A stretch of 64,000 bases of DNA from Dipteris shenzhenensis (taxonomy: Eukaryota; Polypodiophyta; Polypodiopsida; Gleicheniales): the NCBI GenBank assembly GCA_047967505.1, contig CM106538.1. One strand, given 5' to 3'. Under the pieces are notes generated by a model. The model was not told the origin of the DNA and ran no database searches. It was given only the letters and a program-made list of their open reading frames with translations. Positions 42,019-53,282 of this stretch are shown in pieces (positions within the stretch are counted from its first letter, which is position 1; every line of letters starts with the position of its first letter). A program made the translations under genes and the position numbers.

Positions 42019-44784
42019 CTACAAATCAGCTTTGAAATCTGCAATTTTGTCTTCATTGGACCCTATGAGCAATAAGTCATCGACATAAAGAAGGATGACT
42101 AAAATTTCCCCCCCATCCATCTTGATGTAGAGGGTGCTCTCAGTAGGACTATTGTGCAGCCCCTTGCTGGTCAAAAAGGCATGGATCTTGGCATACCATG
42201 CACGAGGGGCCTCTTTCAGCCCATATAAAGCTTTGTTGAGCCTGCATACTTGAAGTGCATTTGCTGTAATTTCAAAGCCCGGAGGTTGTTTGACATACAC
42301 CTCTTCCAGCAAGTCCCCATTTAAGAAGGCTGTTTTTATGTCCAACTGATGAACATTCCACTCAAAATGTGCAGCCATTGCAATAACTGATCGGATGGTG
42401 GTCATCCAGGATGTAGGAGCGAATGTCTCCTCATAATCTATGCCCTTTTTCTGAGCATAGCCTTTAGCAACCAGCCTTGCCTTATATCTGTCAATGGAGC
42501 CATCCGGCTTCCGTTTGACCTTGAAAACCCATCGTGTGCCAATGGCATGTTTACCCTGTGGCAAGTCTACAACATCCCAAGTCTGATTTTTTGCAATGGA
42601 CTGCAACTCATCGTGCATGGCATTCATCCAATGCACATTATCCTTTGCCTCTTCGAATGTGGCAGGCTCCTCCTCATCAAGGAGAGTACCTGCATATGCT
42701 AATTCCACTGAATTAGCACCTTCCATGTGCCTTGCTGCACTGCGAGTCCTGCCAGATAACGGAGCATCAATTTTACTCTCCCTGAGAGTCTGTAACAGCC
42801 AGTTTGGGACTGTTTTTGCTGCATGTATGTCTGCAATTTCTTGCTGCACCACCTGTTCCACTGCCTGTGGAACAGGCAAGACATCCTGTGGCGGAACTGA
42901 AGCATCTGGAGGTTGCTGTAAATTCTGATTTGCATCAGAAAAATCAGCAAGGGAACCCAAGGCAATGGGTAGCAACCCCTCAAAGACATCCTCTGAAGAC
43001 GAAGGCATTTGAAATTCAACCTGAGTGTGAGCTGAATTTTCAGAAAATATCACATCTCTACTTACTATGATCTTGCGTGTAGCAGGATTGTAGAGACGGT
43101 ACCCCTTGCTTTCTGCACTGTATCCAACAAATATGCATTTGATGGCTTTATCTGACAACTTGTGCCTAAATTCAACTGGCACATGCGCATAAGCAAGGCA
43201 TCCAAAGACTCGGAAGTGATCCACTGAAGGCTTCCTGTCATTCCAGACCTCATAAGGAGTTTTTGTTTTTAAAGCCTTAGTGGGAGCCCGATTCAAAATG
43301 TAATTGGCACACATCAAACCCTCTAGCCAGAATTTGTGAGGCATGTGTTTGCTTTTCAGCATACATCTGTCCATCTCCATGAGGGTTCTATTTTTCCTCT
43401 CAGCTTTGCCATTTTGCTGAGGGGTCAGCCTGACTGTGAGCTGATGCACAATACCCTTGCCTTTCAGAAAAGCATCAAATTCTGCAGACAAGTGTTCCCC
43501 ACCTCTATCTGTGCGCAATGTCTGTATCTTGAGTCCGGTTTCATTTTCAACCATGGCTGAAAAGTGTTTAAACACCGTGAACACTTCAGATTTCTGTTTC
43601 AACCCATAAACCCAAGTAAAATTGGAGTAATCATCAATAAATGTAACGAAGTAGAGATGACCACCCAATGATGGAGTCCTCATGGGACCACAGACATCAC
43701 TGTGTATAAGCTGTAATTTGCGGACAGCTTTAACTGAACCATCCTTCTTGAAGGGGAATCTATGCATCTTGCCTAAAATGCACCCTTCACAAGCATGTGG
43801 AGGAGGTATCTCAAGAGGTGGCAATGCATCAACCATGGAAAACTTCTGAAGTGTCATCAAGCTGTTGTAATGCATGTGGCCATATCTGGCATGCCATAAT
43901 TCTACATTCTGCATGGCAGCTGTAGGGGTAGAAACTGCAAGAGCATGGGCTGCTCTTTTCTCAAAAATATCAAGCTGAAAAAGCCCACGCAGCAGTGTAC
44001 CAGATAACCTTAAGGCATAGTCATCTTCCCTGTCTCGGACACCACATTTGTCATCCCCAAAGATGACATGAAATCCACCTCTGTTAAGAGTGGACACTGA
44101 AAGGAGATTTTTGGTTATGCCAGGCACATATAAGACATCTGAAAGTCTGAAAATTGAGCCATCAATGGCAATGAGCTCAACATCTCCTGTGCCACGTACT
44201 GAATATGATGAGTTGTTGGCACAAGTGACTTTCTTACCAACGGGAGGTGGATGCAAGGAAGTAAAAAGACACTTCCTAGAAGTGATGTGCTTGGATGCAC
44301 CGCTGTCAAAATACCAAGTGTCCAGTGTTTCATTGACACTGAAAGCAACTGCATCTGTAGAAGAGTCATAGCTGCAAGTCAAAAATGCATATGTATCATC
44401 ACTGCAAGTGGCTGTACTATCCCGAGCATCTGGAACAGCCAACCTAGAATCTGAAATGCAAGATAAAAAGGCATAATCCTGTCCAACAAAGTTGGCTGCA
44501 GCATCCCCACTGTCAGATTCATGAGGAGCTGAATCTGAAACAGCCATACCTGAGCTGTTTTTCTTTTCTTTTGCAAGCCTTTTCCTGCATTCTGCTATGT
44601 GATGACCTGGCTTTTTGCAGTAGTGACAAAAACCCTTCTTCTTGGGCTTACTTGCATCATTTTTAGCCTTTTGTGAAGGCTGTCCTGACCCACTGGAAGG
44701 CTGATTTACTAATGTCTTTGCCTGTCCCTTTGTTTTTGATTTAAACTTTGAGAGCATGGCTTGTTCACCTGCACGTGAAGCCAA
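42019..44784 (-). CDS. Copia-3 gag end, protease, integrase, RT
   Basis: 921 codons open. Zinc knuckle CHYCKKPGHHIAEC, retropepsin WYFDSGASKHITS, integrase HHCC (WHARYGHMHYN...CEGC), HSDVCGPM, TDRGGEHLS and QQNGKAERKNRT (D,D,E complete), GKGIVHQLT, then RT with KARLVAKGYAQKKGIDYEET, HQLDIKTAFLNGDLLEEVYV and the catalytic LLYVDDLLLIG. Closed by TAG at 42019-42021, where a Lys or Gln codon is expected. Confidence 0.92.
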   Translation of the reverse strand: MASRAGEQAMLSKFKSKTKGQAKTLVNQPSSGSGQPSQKAKNDASKPKKKGFCHYCKKPGHHIAECRKRLAKEKKNSSGMAVSDSAPHESDSGDAAANFVGQDYAFLSCISDSRLAVPDARDSTATCSDDTYAFLTCSYDSSTDAVAFSVNETLDTWYFDSGASKHITSRKCLFTSLHPPPVGKKVTCANNSSYSVRGTGDVELIAIDGSIFRLSDVLYVPGITKNLLSVSTLNRGGFHVIFGDDKCGVRDREDDYALRLSGTLLRGLFQLDIFEKRAAHALAVSTPTAAMQNVELWHARYGHMHYNSLMTLQKFSMVDALPPLEIPPPHACEGCILGKMHRFPFKKDGSVKAVRKLQLIHSDVCGPMRTPSLGGHLYFVTFIDDYSNFTWVYGLKQKSEVFTVFKHFSAMVENETGLKIQTLRTDRGGEHLSAEFDAFLKGKGIVHQLTVRLTPQQNGKAERKNRTLMEMDRCMLKSKHMPHKFWLEGLMCANYILNRAPTKALKTKTPYEVWNDRKPSVDHFRVFGCLAYAHVPVEFRHKLSDKAIKCIFVGYSAESKGYRLYNPATRKIIVSRDVIFSENSAHTQVEFQMPSSSEDVFEGLLPIALGSLADFSDANQNLQQPPDASVPPQDVLPVPQAVEQVVQQEIADIHAAKTVPNWLLQTLRESKIDAPLSGRTRSAARHMEGANSVELAYAGTLLDEEEPATFEEAKDNVHWMNAMHDELQSIAKNQTWDVVDLPQGKHAIGTRWVFKVKRKPDGSIDRYKARLVAKGYAQKKGIDYEETFAPTSWMTTIRSVIAMAAHFEWNVHQLDIKTAFLNGDLLEEVYVKQPPGFEITANALQVCRLNKALYGLKEAPRAWYAKIHAFLTSKGLHNSPTESTLYIKMDGGEILVILLYVDDLLLIGSNEDKIADFKADL

Positions 44785-45480
44785 ATTTTTCCTGGTCTGC
44801 TCTTCCTAAAGCAGAAGTCCTATCAACTCATGAAAAGTGAGAGGATTTGCACCCCCCCTCAATGATAAGTTCAGCGAGGTATGAAAGCTGAGATAAGACT
44901 CAGGAAGAGAATTCAGAGTGGTTGTAATCATCTATGAATCAGGAATAATTTCATCTATGTTTAACAATTGCTCTCTGAGATCCTGTAGCTTTGTGAGGTG
45001 GACTGACATGGAGTCACCCTCTTCCATATGTGTATTACTCAACTCTCTTTTCAAGAAAGATACCCTTGCATCATTCCGAGCTGCATACATGCTTTCCAAA
45101 ATATCCCACGCTGCCCTGGAGGTCTTACACGACCGGATATGCGGAATGATAAATCTTTTCACTGAAAGAGAGATGCATGACAAAGCTAAGGCATCCCGTG
45201 AATCCCATCTCTTCTGCTCTGGAATAGTGACTGTAGCTGCACCAACAACTTGTACTGCAGCTGCACCCTGTGCACGACCTCTTCCACCTCCTTGCTGGGG
45301 AGGGGTAGCAGGTGCAATATCTGCTGGTCGGATCTCATCCCCATTGACATAATCCCATAAATTGCAAGAAATCAGAATATTGCGTACCATGAAACTCCAG
45401 TTTGAGTAATTGGTACCATCCAACTTGTCTTCCTGTGAAAGACCACCGAACTGGAACTCATTCTGATTTTGATGGGCCAT
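44785..45480 (-). pseudogene. Copia-3 gag
   Basis: ATG at 45480 (MAHQNQNEFQFGGLSQEDKL). Same frame as pol, with two TAG codons: at 44932-44934 (after IIPDS, GAG in Copia-1) and near 44806 (LLL-stop-EEQ, CAG in Copia-1). KTSRAAWDILESMYAARND corresponds to the copy in Copia-1. Confidence 0.85.
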
Positions 45481-45639
45481 ATCTGAGAAAAAGATTGAAG
45501 CAGATACAAAGCTGAATTCCCTTACTGGGAATGAAATGCACAACTCCCAAAAAACACAGCCAAGCACGGGCTGTAAATGCAACTTAGATTTCTGTACTTG
45601 CACTGTCAGAAATCTGTCCAAGCATCAAAAACTCTCCAA

Positions 45640-46523
45640 AATCTGCCAAAAGTGTTGCAAAACACTCCAAGAAAGGCAGTATGAACTGAAAACTCTAGAA
45701 ATTGCTCTCCCAACACAAAAGCCCCAATTTGTGGCTTGAAATTGCAACCAGAAAGGGACTGATTTACTAAAAGCCCCAAATCTGCAATTTCTGGACAAAA
45801 GCCCCAACTTTGCAATTTCTGAACAAAAGCCCCAAATTTCAGACTAGATCTACAGATCTGTCTGCAAAAGCCCCAAATCTGTAATTTCTGTCAAAGCTCC
45901 AAATGTATTTCCAAAAATACAGCCAAACAATGGCTATCTGCAAACAAAGCCTAGTACGGAACTGTCAGTGTACAGAACTGTCTGGTACGGATTTCGTACA
46001 TTGTACGGATGACCGTACGAATGTACAGAGTACGTACAACGGCGCTGTACGGAGAACGGACAGCGAGGTACCGCGCAGATCTGTACGGAGTACGGACGGC
46101 GAGGTACGGAGCAGAGCTGTACAGCGCTGTATGGCGCAATCTGTACGGCACGCGGGTACAGTACGGTGTTGAATGGCGAGCAGATCTGTACGGAGCGTAG
46201 GTACAGTACGGTGCTGAATGGCGAGCAGATCTCTATGGAGCGCAGGTACAGTACGGTGCTGATCGACGAGCAGATCTGTACGGAGTACGGAGACGATGTA
46301 CGACGAGCAGATCTGGTACACGGTGCACAGACGAGCAAGTACGGTACGGTACGGCAGATAGGTACGACATGTACGGTCTGTTGGTACGACAGGATTCCGT
46401 ACAATCGTACGGACTGTACGGACGAATTGTAGCAGCGAAGGTAAGTTGCAGCTAGAGCTCAACGGGGAGGTTGGAGCTGGATGCGAGAAGCAGAGAGCAG
46501 GGTCAACCCACTCTGATACCAAA
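45640..46523 (-). promoter_or_regulatory. Copia-3 leader: TTTGGGGCTTTTG repeats, GTACGG array, primer site
   Basis: 45700-45905 carries at least four copies of AAAAGCCCCAAA-type words. 45950-46430 carries over twenty GTACGG/CCGTAC motifs, some in tandem (GTACGGTACGGTACGG). The complement of TGGTATCAGAG lies at 46511-46521. Same layout as Copia-1. Confidence 0.8.
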
Positions 46524-46796
46524 TGTGAGGAGATGGTGAGTGAGAGAGAGCAAGAGAGAGTGAGAGCTGGAAGCTTGGAAGCTGAAAGCTAAGTTGCAAT
46601 AGAAGAGTGTGAAAGAGTACAACTCAATGAGAGAGAGATAAGGTTTTGTCCTAGTGACAAAACCTTAGTAGTCACTAACCATAGTTAGTGAACTAACTAC
46701 GGTTAGGGGAAAAAACCTCTTAAAGAGGGAAAAGTGCCCCTAACTAGCTTATTATATTACATTGGTCACTGCTGAATTATATCTATAATTCTAACA
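46524..46796 (-). repeat. Copia-3 5' LTR
   Basis: 273 bp with the same ends as 40829-41101; about 96-97% identical by eye. Confidence 0.9.
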
Positions 46797-48275
46797 ATGA
46801 CGTGGGTATTCTGCCTGGCCAAGAAATCTTAAGCTTTCGAGAAATTCAAAGACTGGAAGGCTCACGTAGAGAAGGAGAGCGAGGAGGTAATTAAGAGACC
46901 GCTCACTACAGCTCGCACATCTCAGCAGAATGGAGTTGCTGAGAGAAAGCACAGGACCGTCACAGAGACAGGGTTGACCATGTTGCGAGGGAGGAATCTC
47001 TCGAAAGCCTACTAGGGTGAAGCTGTGAACACTGCCATTCACATCCTCAACAGGACCAAGATTAAGGCTGTTGATGACAAGACTCCGTACGAAGCTTATT
47101 ATGGTAAGAAGCCCATCATATCTCATCTAAGGGTTCTAAAGCATTTGTGCATGTACATAAAGATGAGCGGACAAAGCTAGATCCCCATAGCCGGAGCTGT
47201 ATCTTTGTGGGATACAGCAAAGAGTCAAAGGCCTATCGCCTATTCGACCCGGACAGAAGAAGATCCGTATCAACAAGGATGTGATCTTTGAAGAGACTGA
47301 GCCACAGCCTGCAGAAGAGGTTCCAGAACTTCCGGCGTTACCCCCACCCAAAGTCACCATCTGAGAGGTGGAGCCGACTAAAGACCCCGAGAAGAAGGAG
47401 CATGTCATTGCGGAGCCAGTTCCCAAGTCAACTCCATCAACTCCATCAAAAGCACCTCCATCTGAGAAGAAGCTACCCAGTGGTATTTAAAGACGTTAGC
47501 AGACTCACGGATCACGGACATTCCGAGAGCAGTTTCGGAGCGCGGCGGTCTCAACAAAACATGAAGACTCCCTCCGTGAACTACGCTTTGGTAGCTCAGC
47601 TTGCTGAGCCCTGTTCCTTTCAGGAGGCGAAGGATATTCCAAAATCGCAAGAAGCCATGCAGGCAGAGATGGATGCCATTTTGAAAAATGACACCTGGGA
47701 TTTAGTGTCCAAACCAACCAAGCGGAAGGTCATCGGGACGAAATGGGTGTACAAGCTTAAGTTCAAGTCAGATGGGAGCTTGGACAAGTACAAAGCAAGA
47801 TTGGTGGTGAAAGGCTATGCACAGTTAGAAGGACTTGACTTCGATGAGACCTCGCCCCCACAACTAGGATGGTGACTATTCGGACAATCATTGCCTTGGC
47901 TGCTCATCACAGTTGGCCTATTTTTCAAATGGACGTCAAGTCTGCATATTTGAATGGTAACCTGGAGGAGGAGGTATATGTCGCACAGCCACCAGGATTT
48001 CAGATTCCACGATCCCCATCAAAAGTTTGCAAACTGAAGAAGGCCTTACAATGAAACAGGCCCCCAGAGCTTGGTACCAACGGATAGATGTTTTCTTTCA
48101 GAAGATCAGGCTTCACCGGAGTCCATCAAACGCAAATCTTTATCTCGACACAGAGGAAAAATTGTGACTGGTATTAATTCTATATGTAAATGGCCTCATC
48201 ATTACTGGGAATCATATGAAGAAGATTGCTCAGGTCAAGAGACTTCTTATGGAGGAGTTTGAGATGACTGACTTA
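46797..48275 (+). pseudogene. Copia-2 integrase end and RT (broken)
   Basis: After the 55-bp repeat the frame reads FKDWKAHVEKES and jumps to TSQQNGVAERKHRT, so the segment with the second catalytic Asp is missing. RT begins MQAEMDAILKNDTWDLVSKP and KARLVVKGYAQLEGLDFDET, with frameshifts near 47870 and 48060. The catalytic box at about 48178 reads ILYVNGLIITG (YVNG in place of YVDD). Confidence 0.85.
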
Positions 48276-49161
48276 GGCATACTTCACTACTTTCTTCAGA
48301 TTGAGGTGAAATAGAGAAAGAGCAGTATCTTTATTTCACAGGAGAAACAGGGAAAGAGCAGTTTCTATTTTCACATGAGAAATATTGCAAGGAACTGCTC
48401 AAACGCTTTGAGATGGAAAATTGCAAAGCTGCACTGACTCCCATGGAAACTGGTCTGAAGCTGAGTGTGCGTGATCCATCTCAGCCAGTTGATTCATCAC
48501 TGTATCGACGCCTGGTGGGGAGCTTGCTTTACCTCACCAATACCCAACCAAATATTTCCTTCGTAGTTGGATTGCTCTATCAGTTCTCCGCCACACCCAA
48601 GAAGGCTCATTGGGACGCAGGTATGAGGGTGCTAAGGTACTTGAAGGGTACCTGCACCTACAGCATCACTTATACGAGGGGCATTGAGTTGGGAGGTTTC
48701 TGTGATAGTGATTGGGCAGGTGACATTGGTACCTAGAGATTGACCTCTAGATATTATTTCTTACTCTTATCAGGAGCTGTGTCGTGGCTGAGTAAGAAAC
48801 AACCTACTGTCGCCCTTTCATCTACAGAGACAGAGTACAGGGCTGCCTGTACAGCGGCATGTGAAGCATTGTGGCTCAGGTGGATCTTGGAGGACATGAA
48901 TATGGCCCAAGAAGATGCGTGGTTATGTGCGACAACTAGAGTTGCATAGCAATCGCCAACATTTCCATGTTTCACGCATGGACGAAGCACATCGAGGTCC
49001 ACTACCACTTTGTTCAAGAACTCACCGACGAAGAAGTCATAGAGTTAATATACTGCCCGATCAACGACAACATCTCAGATGTCTTCACGAAGGCATTTCC
49101 AAGGGAGCAATTGGAAAACCTCATTCGATGCATGGGGATCGGCCCACAGTTGTGTCATTGA
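48276..49161 (+). pseudogene. Copia-2 RT end and RNase H
   Basis: MTDLGILHYFLQIEVK, a 37-bp-type duplication around 48315-48370 (GAGAAA.AGGGAAAGAGCAGT), then LVGSLLYLTNTQPNISFVVG, FCDSDWAGD, ALSSTETEYRAA, a stop near 48947, AWTKHIEVHYHFV and DVFTKAFPREQLENL. Catalytic D and E are kept, but the LTD segment is replaced by ATTRVA. Confidence 0.8.
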
Positions 49162-49168
49162 GAGGGGG

Positions 49169-49633
49169 TGTTAGAAAAGTCACTGCCCCACCTGTGAGCC
49201 CCTGTTTTGAGGGGACAAGGGGGCAGGGGACTGTAGGGGGATAGGGGACAGAGGACCTACCAGGCTGGAAACCTGCGCAGCAAAGGAGAGGGACGCGACC
49301 CTTCTGTGCAACTCTTGGAGCAGGAAACGACACGGTAGCAGCAACCCATGTGCTTGTGCTTGGCACATGGGCCCTTTTATAGGGCTGGGCCAAGCCAACC
49401 AACCAGGTAGGTGAAGGCCAGCCTACAGGTCGGTGCTACAAGCAGGGGGCTGACCCCCTACTGGTCAGTTTTTACAGCCCCAAGCAGGGCTTATATAAAG
49501 CCCCCTATCTCACCCTCATTTCTCATCACCTGCACATACTGCCTTGCACACAGGCAAGCGCGCAGAGGGAGAGAGTGTTGTATGAGCTAGATCAGGAGTG
49601 AGGTGTGAGTGATTCTATCCTCTATTTCCAACA
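49169..49633 (+). repeat. Copia-2 3' LTR with internal deletion
   Basis: Starts TGTTAGAAAAGTCACTGCCC, ends TATTTCCAACA. It lacks about 125 bp present in the 5' LTR (between AGGCAAG and GAGAGTGTTGTATGAG). Preceded by a GAGAGGGGG purine tract. Confidence 0.9.
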
Positions 49634-50117
49634 ATTGACTCATACTCGTATGGATGAGGGTGACTCTATGTCTGAGCACCTCACTAAACTTTAGGATTTA
49701 TGAGAGCAAATGTTGAATATTGATGAGATCGTTCAAGATTCAGAGATGGCTACTACCACTTTGAATTCTCTTCCTGAGTCTTATCTTGGTTTTCACACCT
49801 CATTAAACTTGTCTTTGAGGGAGGGTGGCAACCCTCTCACCTTTCATGAGTTGATAGGGCTTTTGTTGCAGGAAGAACATGGCTTCACGGGCTAGTGAGC
49901 ATGTCATGCTTTCGAAATTCAAGCCCAAAGGGAAGGGGCAGCACAAGCAGCATGCAAATCAGCCTACACAGCTGATTCTGGACAAACTTCTCACAAGGCT
50001 AAAAATGATGCAGAGAAGCCCAAAAGAAAGGGTGTTTGTCAGTATTGTAAGAAGCCGGGTCACTACATAGGAGAATCCAAGAAACGAATTGCCAAGGAAA
50101 AGAAAAAGGATTCAAGT
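49634..50117 (+). pseudogene. Copia-1 gag, C-terminal half
   Basis: LTHTRMDEGDSMSEHLTKL, then SEMATTTLNSLPESYLGFHT and FHELIGLLLQEEHGF. The zinc knuckle at about 50035 reads CQYCKKPGHYIGES, the last Cys being Ser. Two stops near 49692 and a frame change near 49885. Confidence 0.8.
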
Positions 50118-51110
50118 ATGGTTGTCACACATTCAGCTCCTCATGCACATGATGGTGATGCTTCAGCCAACTTACTGAAAGAAGACTATGCCTTTTTTAC
50201 TTGCATTTCTGATTTTCAGGCGGCTGCTCCGGATATTACAGCCACATCTGAGGATGACTCTTATGCTTTTCTAACTTGTAGTTATGATCCTTCTAAGGAT
50301 TCACACGCTTTCAATGTCAATGAGACATTGAATAATTGGCACTTTGATAGTCGTGCCACCAAACATATCAATTGCAGGAAGTGTTTGTTTGATTCTCTGC
50401 ATCTATCACCCACTAGAGAAAGAATGTCTTGTGCAAATGCTTCTCTTATTCAGTTCGTGGTATTGATGAGATTGTACTTACAGCCACAGATGGCACAAAT
50501 TTCAGAATTCATGACATGCTTTATAATCAAGAAGAATTTGCTTTTAGTGTCCTCTCTCAATAAGAGAGGATTTCAGGTTGTCTTTAAAGATGACAAGTGT
50601 GCAGTTCAAGATAGGGAAGATGTTTATGCCTTCAGACTATCTGGCACGCTGTTTCATGGTCTTTTTCAGCTTATGTTTTTTAGAAAAGACCAGATAACGC
50701 ACTTGCAGTTCCTTCTCCCACTATTGCTATGCAAAATGTGGAGTTATGGCATGCTAGATATGGGCATATGAGTTATGGCAGCTTGATGACACTTCAAAAA
50801 CATTCTATGGTTGATGCTTTGCCTCCCTTGGAGTCACCTCCCCCTCATGCCTGTGAAGGGTGCATACGTGGGAAGATGCACGGGTTTCCCTTCAAAAAGG
50901 AGGGTGTAGTGCGAGCTATTCGAAAATTACAGCTTATTCATAGTGATGTTTGTGGTCCCATGAGGACTCCTGCATTGGGTGGTTATCTCTCTTATGTCAC
51001 ATTTATTGATGACTACTCAAACTACACTAGGGTTTATGGTTTAAAGAAAAAATCAGATGTGTTTAAGCATTTTTGACACTTTGTGGCAAAGGTTGAGAAT
51101 GAAATTGTTG
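50118..51110 (+). pseudogene. Copia-1 protease and integrase start, integrase core deleted
   Basis: NETLNNWHFDSRATKHINCR: the retropepsin DSGA is DSRA. After a frame change, MQNVELWHARYGHMSYGSLM, CEGCIRGKMHGFPF and LIHSDVCGPM. At about 51105 VENE joins VGYSVESKGY, so roughly 0.55 kb with the second Asp and the Glu are missing compared with Copia-3. Confidence 0.85.
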
Positions 51111-52990
51111 GGTATAGTGTAGAGAGCAAAGGTTACATCTCTACAATCCTGCTTCACACAAGATTTTTGTCAACAGAGATGTAATATTTTCAGAAAATTC
51201 AGCACATACACAAGCTGAATTTAATGTGCCAACTTCTTCTAGATCAGATGATGTTTTTGAGGGATTACTACCCATTGCTTTAGGTTCCGCATATGACATT
51301 CCTACTGAAAATCAGCATTTACAGCAAGCTCCTCCTATTCCACATGCTCCGATTCAGCCACAAGCTGATTTAGTTTCTCCACAGGCAGTGGAAGATGCTA
51401 TCATGCAAGAGATTACAGAAATACACTCAGCCAAAACTATTCCAAATTGGCTACTCCAAACTCTCAAGAAGAGTAGACTGGCAGAACTCCTAGTGCAGCA
51501 AGGCACGAAAGGGGGGCTCTTTCTGTTGAATCAGCTTATGCAGGTACTCTTTTTGATGAGGAAGAGCCTCATACTTTTGAAGAAGCTAAGGACAATGTGC
51601 ATTGGATGCAAGCCATGCAAGATGAGTTGCAATCTATTGAGAAAAATCAAACCTGGAATCTTGTAGATTTGCCACCAAGAAAGAATGCCATAGGTACCAC
51701 ATGGGTTTTCAAAGTAAAAAGGAAGTCAGATGGGTCCATTGACAGGTACAAGGCACGGCTAGTTGCAAAAGGCTATGCTCAAAAGAAGGGCATTGATTAT
51801 GAGGAGACATTTGCTCCTACTTCCAAGATGACCACTATCAGATCAGTTATTGCTATGGCTGCACATTTTGATTGGAATGTTCATCAGTTGGACATAAAAA
51901 CAGCTTTTCTTAATGGAGACTTGTTGGAAGAGGTGTATGTCAAACAACCTCCTGGCTTTGAAATTTCAGGTAATGCACATAAAGTTTACAAGCTGAATAA
52001 AGCTTTGTATGGGCTGAAACAAGACCTACGTGCATGGTACTCCAAGATTGATGCCTTTCTGACCAGCAAGGGGCTTCATAACAGTCCAATTGAAAGTACC
52101 TCCACATCAGGAAGGATGGGGGGGATATTTTGGTCATCATTCTTTATGTAGATGACATGCTGCTTACAAGGTCACATGCATAACAAATTGCAAATTTCAA
52201 AGCTAAATTGAAAGCTACATTTGACATGTCAAATTTTGGCATGTTACATTTTTATTTCGGGATCCAATTTTTACAAGAGAGACGTGGGGTTATTATGTCT
52301 CAATCCAAGTATGTGCAAAAGCTCTTGGGTCGGTTCAACATGCAAGATTGCAAGCCTACAGCCACTCCCGATATTCAATTTACAGTATCACACGTGAGCA
52401 GGTATATGCACAGCCCAAAGACAACACATTGGCAAGCTATAAAATGCATCTTCCGTTACTTGCAAGGCACAAAGTCTTATGGCTTGATGTTTCCCAAGGG
52501 AGTGACTTGCATATGCATGCTTGCAGTGCTTCAAATTGGGCTAGAGATTATGACACTAGGCAGTCCACAAGTGGTAATTGTTTCTTTTAGGGACATGCTT
52601 GCATTTCTTGGCTAAGTAAGAAACAATCTATTGTGGCTACTTCCTCATGTGAAGCTGAGTATAGGGCAACTTTCACAGCAAAAGTTGAATGTGTGTGGTT
52701 ACGCCGCTTATTTGCTGATCTTCATCTATCATTGGAAGGTCCTTCTCCAATTCTCACTGATAGTCAGAGTGCTATAGCAATTGCAAAGAATCCTATGTTT
52801 CATGCTCGCACAAAGCACATTGAGGTTCATTATCACTACGTCAGAGAGAAGTTGCATGCAAGGGAGATTAGTATGATCTATGTCTCCACACATGACAATG
52901 TTGCACTCCATACATGACAATGTTGCAGACATCTTCACCAAAGCACTTCCACGTGAGAAGTTTGAGGCATTTCGCAATGCCTTGAACTTA
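51111..52990 (+). pseudogene. Copia-1 RT and RNase H
   Basis: KARLVAKGYAQKKGIDYEET, HQLDIKTAFLNGDLLEEVYV, and after a frameshift near 52105 ILYVDDMLLT (catalytic box intact). A deletion between TATP and DIQFTVSHVSRYMHS near 52370. RNase H is in two frames, ACSASNWARDYDTRQSTSGN (Asp lost), ATSSCEAEYRA, LTDSQSAIAIA. A 22-bp tandem duplication (CATGACAATGTTGCA) lies at 52896-52930. Confidence 0.85.
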
Positions 52991-53048
52991 TCTCCTTTTG
53001 GTAATTGATCTTTTCCTTGTACATCATCACATTCGCACTGCAGGGGGG

Positions 53049-53282
53049 TGTTGGAATATCGCCATAATTCAAGGCAGTGACCAATGTATGGTCAATGAGT
53101 GAGTCAGGGGCACTTCTCCCTCATTAGAGGTTTTTCCCCCTAACAACAATTAGGATCCCTAACTACGGTTAGTGGATAGGATAAGGTTTTGTCACTTAGA
53201 CAAAACCTTCTCCTTTTGTACGTTCTTTCTATCTCTCTTATTCAGTATGTTTTGTATGGCTTGCTCTCCATCTCTCATTTTC
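53049..53282 (+). repeat. Copia-1 3' LTR, main part
   Basis: Starts TGTTGGAATATCGCC after the purine tract CAGGGGGG. It is interrupted by Gy3; the last five bases (CTTCA) are at 61159-61163. Total about 239 bp, more diverged from its partner than the LTR pairs of the inner elements. Confidence 0.9.

Larger units (their letters stand above)
40792..46796 (-). mobile_element. Copia-3, inserted in Copia-2 integrase with irregular ends
   Basis: LTRs at 40829-41101 and 46524-46796 (273 bp each, about nine differences by eye). The inserted DNA extends 37 bp past the left LTR with primer site and leader sequence. A 55-bp host segment is repeated on both sides (40737-40791 and 46797-46851, one mismatch) in place of a 5-bp duplication. 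Confidence 0.9.
38360..49633 (+). mobile_element. Copia-2, inserted in Copia-1 gag
   Basis: LTRs at 38360-38965 and 49169-49633. Flanks GTTGA and ATTGA are a 5-bp target duplication with one change. Removing it restores the Copia-1 gag frame (KREL to THTRMDEGDSMSEHL). It belongs to another Copia lineage than Copia-1/3 and is split by Copia-3. Confidence 0.9.

Noticed and set aside
45934-46522. ORFs of up to 185 codons over the GTACGG array
   Set aside because: Same reason as the Copia-1 leader: repeated words give parallel open frames on both strands.
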